DNA from: Robertkochia aurantiaca
Lineage (GTDB): Bacteria; Bacteroidota; Bacteroidia; Flavobacteriales; Flavobacteriaceae
Direction: 5' to 3'
Assembly (NCBI RefSeq): GCF_020166495.1
Contig: NZ_JAINZS010000001.1
Span: 248,001 to 312,000 of the forward strand
DNA: 64,000 nt
A program made the position numbers and the translations under genes. A model generated the notes under the pieces. It did no database searches. It saw only the letters and a program-made list of their open reading frames with translations, and was not told where the DNA came from. Below are positions 61,566 through 64,000 of the stretch, piece after piece. How positions within the stretch are numbered: the stretch's first letter is position 1; every line of letters begins with the position of its first letter.

Positions 61566-63380
61566 TTACCATTCCCTGTACACCGGAATAAGATTCCATT
61601 CTTTATCCATATAAGGCGTTTGCGTATAGAACCAGCGAAAGATCGCATCAGGATCATTGGCGAAGCTTGAATCTTTCTCCTTCTTTTCCAGAAATCGTGT
61701 TTTCAGGTCTTCGTTGTTCTTCAGCATTTTTGCTGCCATCGGTTCCATGATGTATGATTCGATATATTCCGTACGCGAAAGCACCTGATGCAAATACCCC
61801 CACTGGAAAAAACTGTCAGGCGACCCGGGCTCAAGCAGCAGGGCTGCCAGTTCCCCTAAGGGCTGGTCAGCGGGTACCCGAACCGATCCTGCAGGTAACC
61901 TCACCTTCCTTTTTACCGGTGTTATCTCAAAGTCGCTATATCGCACACGGCCTTCGTAAGGGGACGTAGCAAGGGCAAATCTTTGAATGCTGTCCTGCTC
62001 CAGTTCCTTTTCGACCATGGTTTCTGTCGTTTCCATCTTAATACCGTGGGTTTTAAGCTTGTTTATGATATCCTGCCATTGAGCCGGGATCCAGTAGGCC
62101 TTTGGAACGCTAACCTCCTTCATAGGCTTGTTCATCCTGAAAACCGGTATTTCTTTTTGCATGGGCTCTCCCAGCCATTCCACATACGACCTGCCGGTTA
62201 TGTCTGAAATCCTCGCTCTGCTCTTTATTCCTCTGAAAAGAATAGTATCTGAAGCCGTCGGGTTGTAGCCATATTCCAGTACCAATGACTGAGGCCTTAG
62301 ATTTTTATCACTCTCGATGGCAGCACGGAGTTGCTCTTTTTCTGCTGTCAGTAATCTGAGGCTTCCTTCGATGAGCACGTAAGTGCCCAGTACCCTTCTT
62401 CTGAATGGCTTCAGACTGTGATTTTCAATGAGAACGGTGGGAAGGTGACGGGCATCTCCATAGGCATTGGAAAACCTGGGTGAAAAGGCAAACTCCACAT
62501 TACCGTCACTGAAATCTTTTCCGTTTCTGGCAAACAGCAAAGGTCCCGGGATATGACCATGATCAGCAAGCACCCGGTCTATCTCTGTTCGGTAGCTTTT
62601 CTCAAGCCATTCTTCAACAGCAGGTGAATACCCGGTATCGCCTGTATAACCGTAGGTGATGTCGTATTGATAGTCAGCCCCGTCGGTTACATGAACATCG
62701 ATATACAGATCAGGATCATACTGGTTGATAACCCCGATCACGGCCTGAATCCCTTCGGTTTCCATTTTACTGTAATCCCTATTCAAATTCAGATTCCTTG
62801 AATTCGTACGCCAGCCCATTTCCCTGGGACCGCGCTGGTTCACACGACCATAACGGCTTCTTCTCTCATGACCGTCGGTATTGAGAATGGGAATAAAGAG
62901 CAGTCGGCTGTTTTCTAAAATTTCCTTTTTGTTTCCGTGAGCCATGTCTCTCAACAGCATCATGCCGGCATCTTTTCCGTCGATCTCTCCCGAATGTATA
63001 CCAGCCTGAACCAGCAGAACAGGCACTTCAGATGCTGCGATCTCTTCCGCAGAGAAAAGACCGTCACCTGAAGCTATAATCATTCTGATCTCTCTTCCCT
63101 GGGCACTCTTGCCTATCACTACAGATCTCAGAATTTCTGAACTTTCACAAAGCTCATTCAGCCAATTCATGGTTTTCTGGTAATCGGGCGATTCGATATA
63201 TCCCGATATTTCGAAAGGAGTGGCCCATTCAGCATCGGCTGTTTTGAGAAGTTTCTCGCTTTCTCCCTCCCAATTTCCCAACGGAGGCATCACGTCTTGA
63301 GCCAAAACCGGGCTGGATATTAGTACACAAAAGAGGTATATGAATAAAAAAGTGACGAACGTAAGAAACCGGGATAGCAT
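61566..63380 (-). CDS. M14 family metallocarboxypeptidase, secreted
   Basis: A 604-aa exported peptidase (signal peptide about 1-28, ending VLAQ). GIHSGEIDGKDAGMMLLRDM holds the HxxE zinc ligands, LNTDGHERRSRYGRVNQRGP and SRNLNLNRDYSKMET the substrate residues, IDVHVTDGADYQYD the third ligand His, and VLIENHSLKPF the catalytic Glu. A C-terminal extension of about 230 residues (from around residue 370) has no catalytic motif and may be a beta-sandwich. Family members are common in Bacteroidota and cleave peptides at the C-terminus. Followed 13 nt later by the cyclase gene. Confidence 0.9.
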   Translation of the reverse strand: MLSRFLTFVTFLFIYLFCVLISSPVLAQDVMPPLGNWEGESEKLLKTADAEWATPFEISGYIESPDYQKTMNWLNELCESSEILRSVVIGKSAQGREIRMIIASGDGLFSAEEIAASEVPVLLVQAGIHSGEIDGKDAGMMLLRDMAHGNKKEILENSRLLFIPILNTDGHERRSRYGRVNQRGPREMGWRTNSRNLNLNRDYSKMETEGIQAVIGVINQYDPDLYIDVHVTDGADYQYDITYGYTGDTGYSPAVEEWLEKSYRTEIDRVLADHGHIPGPLLFARNGKDFSDGNVEFAFSPRFSNAYGDARHLPTVLIENHSLKPFRRRVLGTYVLIEGSLRLLTAEKEQLRAAIESDKNLRPQSLVLEYGYNPTASDTILFRGIKSRARISDITGRSYVEWLGEPMQKEIPVFRMNKPMKEVSVPKAYWIPAQWQDIINKLKTHGIKMETTETMVEKELEQDSIQRFALATSPYEGRVRYSDFEITPVKRKVRLPAGSVRVPADQPLGELAALLLEPGSPDSFFQWGYLHQVLSRTEYIESYIMEPMAAKMLKNNEDLKTRFLEKKEKDSSFANDPDAIFRWFYTQTPYMDKEWNLIPVYREW

Positions 63381-63431
63381 GTAAGTATTTTTCTGAATTT
63401 CGGCTAAAAGTACGATAAATTGAAAAATGAA

Positions 63432-64000
63432 TCAGATCACGTACATTCTGCTTAATATTCCTCGTGGGCGTGAAAGAGCAGGGTTAGCTACAATGCGGGG
63501 ATCCTGGTTCAGCAACGAACATAGTGCTTTAAACAATTTCTTTTCTTTGGAAATGAAGTCATGAGGCTCTTCAAAAAAGCTTTCAAGTGAAACAGCAAAT
63601 AACTCCATCAGATTGGTTCCTGCATATTTACGCAATACCTGATGATCTTTTTGTCTTACCTCCTCCAGCTGAACACGGGCTTCTTCCAGCCAGTCATATA
63701 ATTTGCTGTCGCTAAAGAATTTCAGAAATCCTGCACGCTTGGCATTTTCAATGACCAGGCAATGCCCGAATTCATGTATTGCCAGGTTGATCGCATCAGA
63801 GGTATACCTGAATCCATGTGCCACCTCCGGCCAGGTCATTGTAACCTTTTTGAACCTTGCATTTACGTCGCCCGTGAAATAGTGGGGAATATTCGCATAT
63901 GAATATTCTTTGGGAGTCACCACTATGGTTTTAAAGCTCAGAAGTCGAAAATTACTGTATCCGAAGGTTAGTTGTACAAAAGCACTGGATATCACAAATT
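63432..64000 (-). CDS. MtfA-like zinc peptidase (M90), N-terminus outside window
   Basis: A partial protein: the frame is open to the right edge, so the N-terminus is missing. Visible are SSAFVQLTFGYSNF, IVVTPKEYSYANIPHYFTGD, ARFKKVTMTWPEVAHGFRY and the zinc site AIHEFGHCLVIEN (HExxH), typical of the MtfA/Mlc-titration-factor family of cytoplasmic metallopeptidases. In Enterobacteria MtfA binds the sugar repressor Mlc; Bacteroidota homologues probably have other partners. A GTG at 63995 could be taken as a start, but the preceding codon is also open, so truncation by the window is more likely. It ends 51 nt before the M14 gene. Confidence 0.85.
   Translation of the reverse strand, partial: FVISSAFVQLTFGYSNFRLLSFKTIVVTPKEYSYANIPHYFTGDVNARFKKVTMTWPEVAHGFRYTSDAINLAIHEFGHCLVIENAKRAGFLKFFSDSKLYDWLEEARVQLEEVRQKDHQVLRKYAGTNLMELFAVSLESFFEEPHDFISKEKKLFKALCSLLNQDPRIVANPALSRPRGILSRMYVI

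Overview
The window is chromosomal DNA of a marine-type Flavobacteriia/Bacteroidota bacterium, most likely Flavobacteriaceae. This is inferred from the gene repertoire: two-subunit topoisomerase IV with Bacteroidota-style sequences, a 117-aa 2[4Fe-4S] ferredoxin beside a LuxC-type acyl-CoA reductase, DUF6146/DUF6787 proteins, TIGR02757, a BatA-domain protein and many lipobox proteins. It also fits the near absence of Shine-Dalgarno sequences and the frequent TAnnTTTG -7 promoter boxes. No tRNA, rRNA, CRISPR array, insertion sequence or prophage was seen.

Layout. 1-3169 (minus): truncated PEP carboxylase, an Lrp/AsnC regulator and an M14 carboxypeptidase. 3170-3483 is a divergent control region with about seven copies of a 15-bp dyad; it also serves the XRE regulator-lipoprotein-TerC operon (3484-5125). 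5136-7241 is a penicillin acylase (minus), divergent from MgtC, periplasmic Pcm and a large spermidine-synthase-like membrane protein (7390-10973). 10985-17231 (minus): parC, parE, ychF and ferredoxin. 17310-26872 (plus): LuxC-type reductase, two tandem membrane-anchored AraC-TPR regulators, a small secreted protein, serC, serA and two DUF proteins. 26924-30247: a probable metal-uptake operon (small His/Cys protein, ZnuD-like TonB receptor, lipoprotein). 30303-31795 (minus): small membrane protein, folE, msrA. 31984-33433 (plus): lolD and TIGR02757. 33443-36875 (minus): di-heme peroxidase and PhoX-like lipoproteins.

37176-44869 (plus) is a long run: S10 peptidase, patatin, BatA-domain protein, a dihydroorotase homologue lacking its metal ligands, a small membrane protein, an esterase and a lactonase-like propeller. 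44870-47918 is an AraC-regulated aldehyde dehydrogenase/DUF779 module. 48043-49026 is a YitT protein. 49033-54150 (minus) is a five-gene cluster: small membrane protein, phosphodiester glycosidase, short-chain fatty acid transporter, D-aminoacylase-like protein, alpha/beta hydrolase. 54306-64000 holds a small secreted protein and then minus-strand genes: methyltransferase, serine hydrolase, FemX-like transferase, a second penicillin acylase broken by one in-frame UGA, DUF4242 protein, cyclase, M14 peptidase and a truncated MtfA-like peptidase.

Most genes are housekeeping or peptide/lipid/nutrient scavenging genes of a heterotroph. The less ordinary elements are the XRE operator array with promoter boxes inside the operators, the duplicated AraC-TPR membrane regulators with a shared promoter element, the UGA-interrupted acylase, two amidohydrolase-superfamily proteins without the HxH motif, and the Gly-X-Asp stalk on the PhoX-like lipoprotein. 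All functional statements come from reading the sequence; no database search was run.
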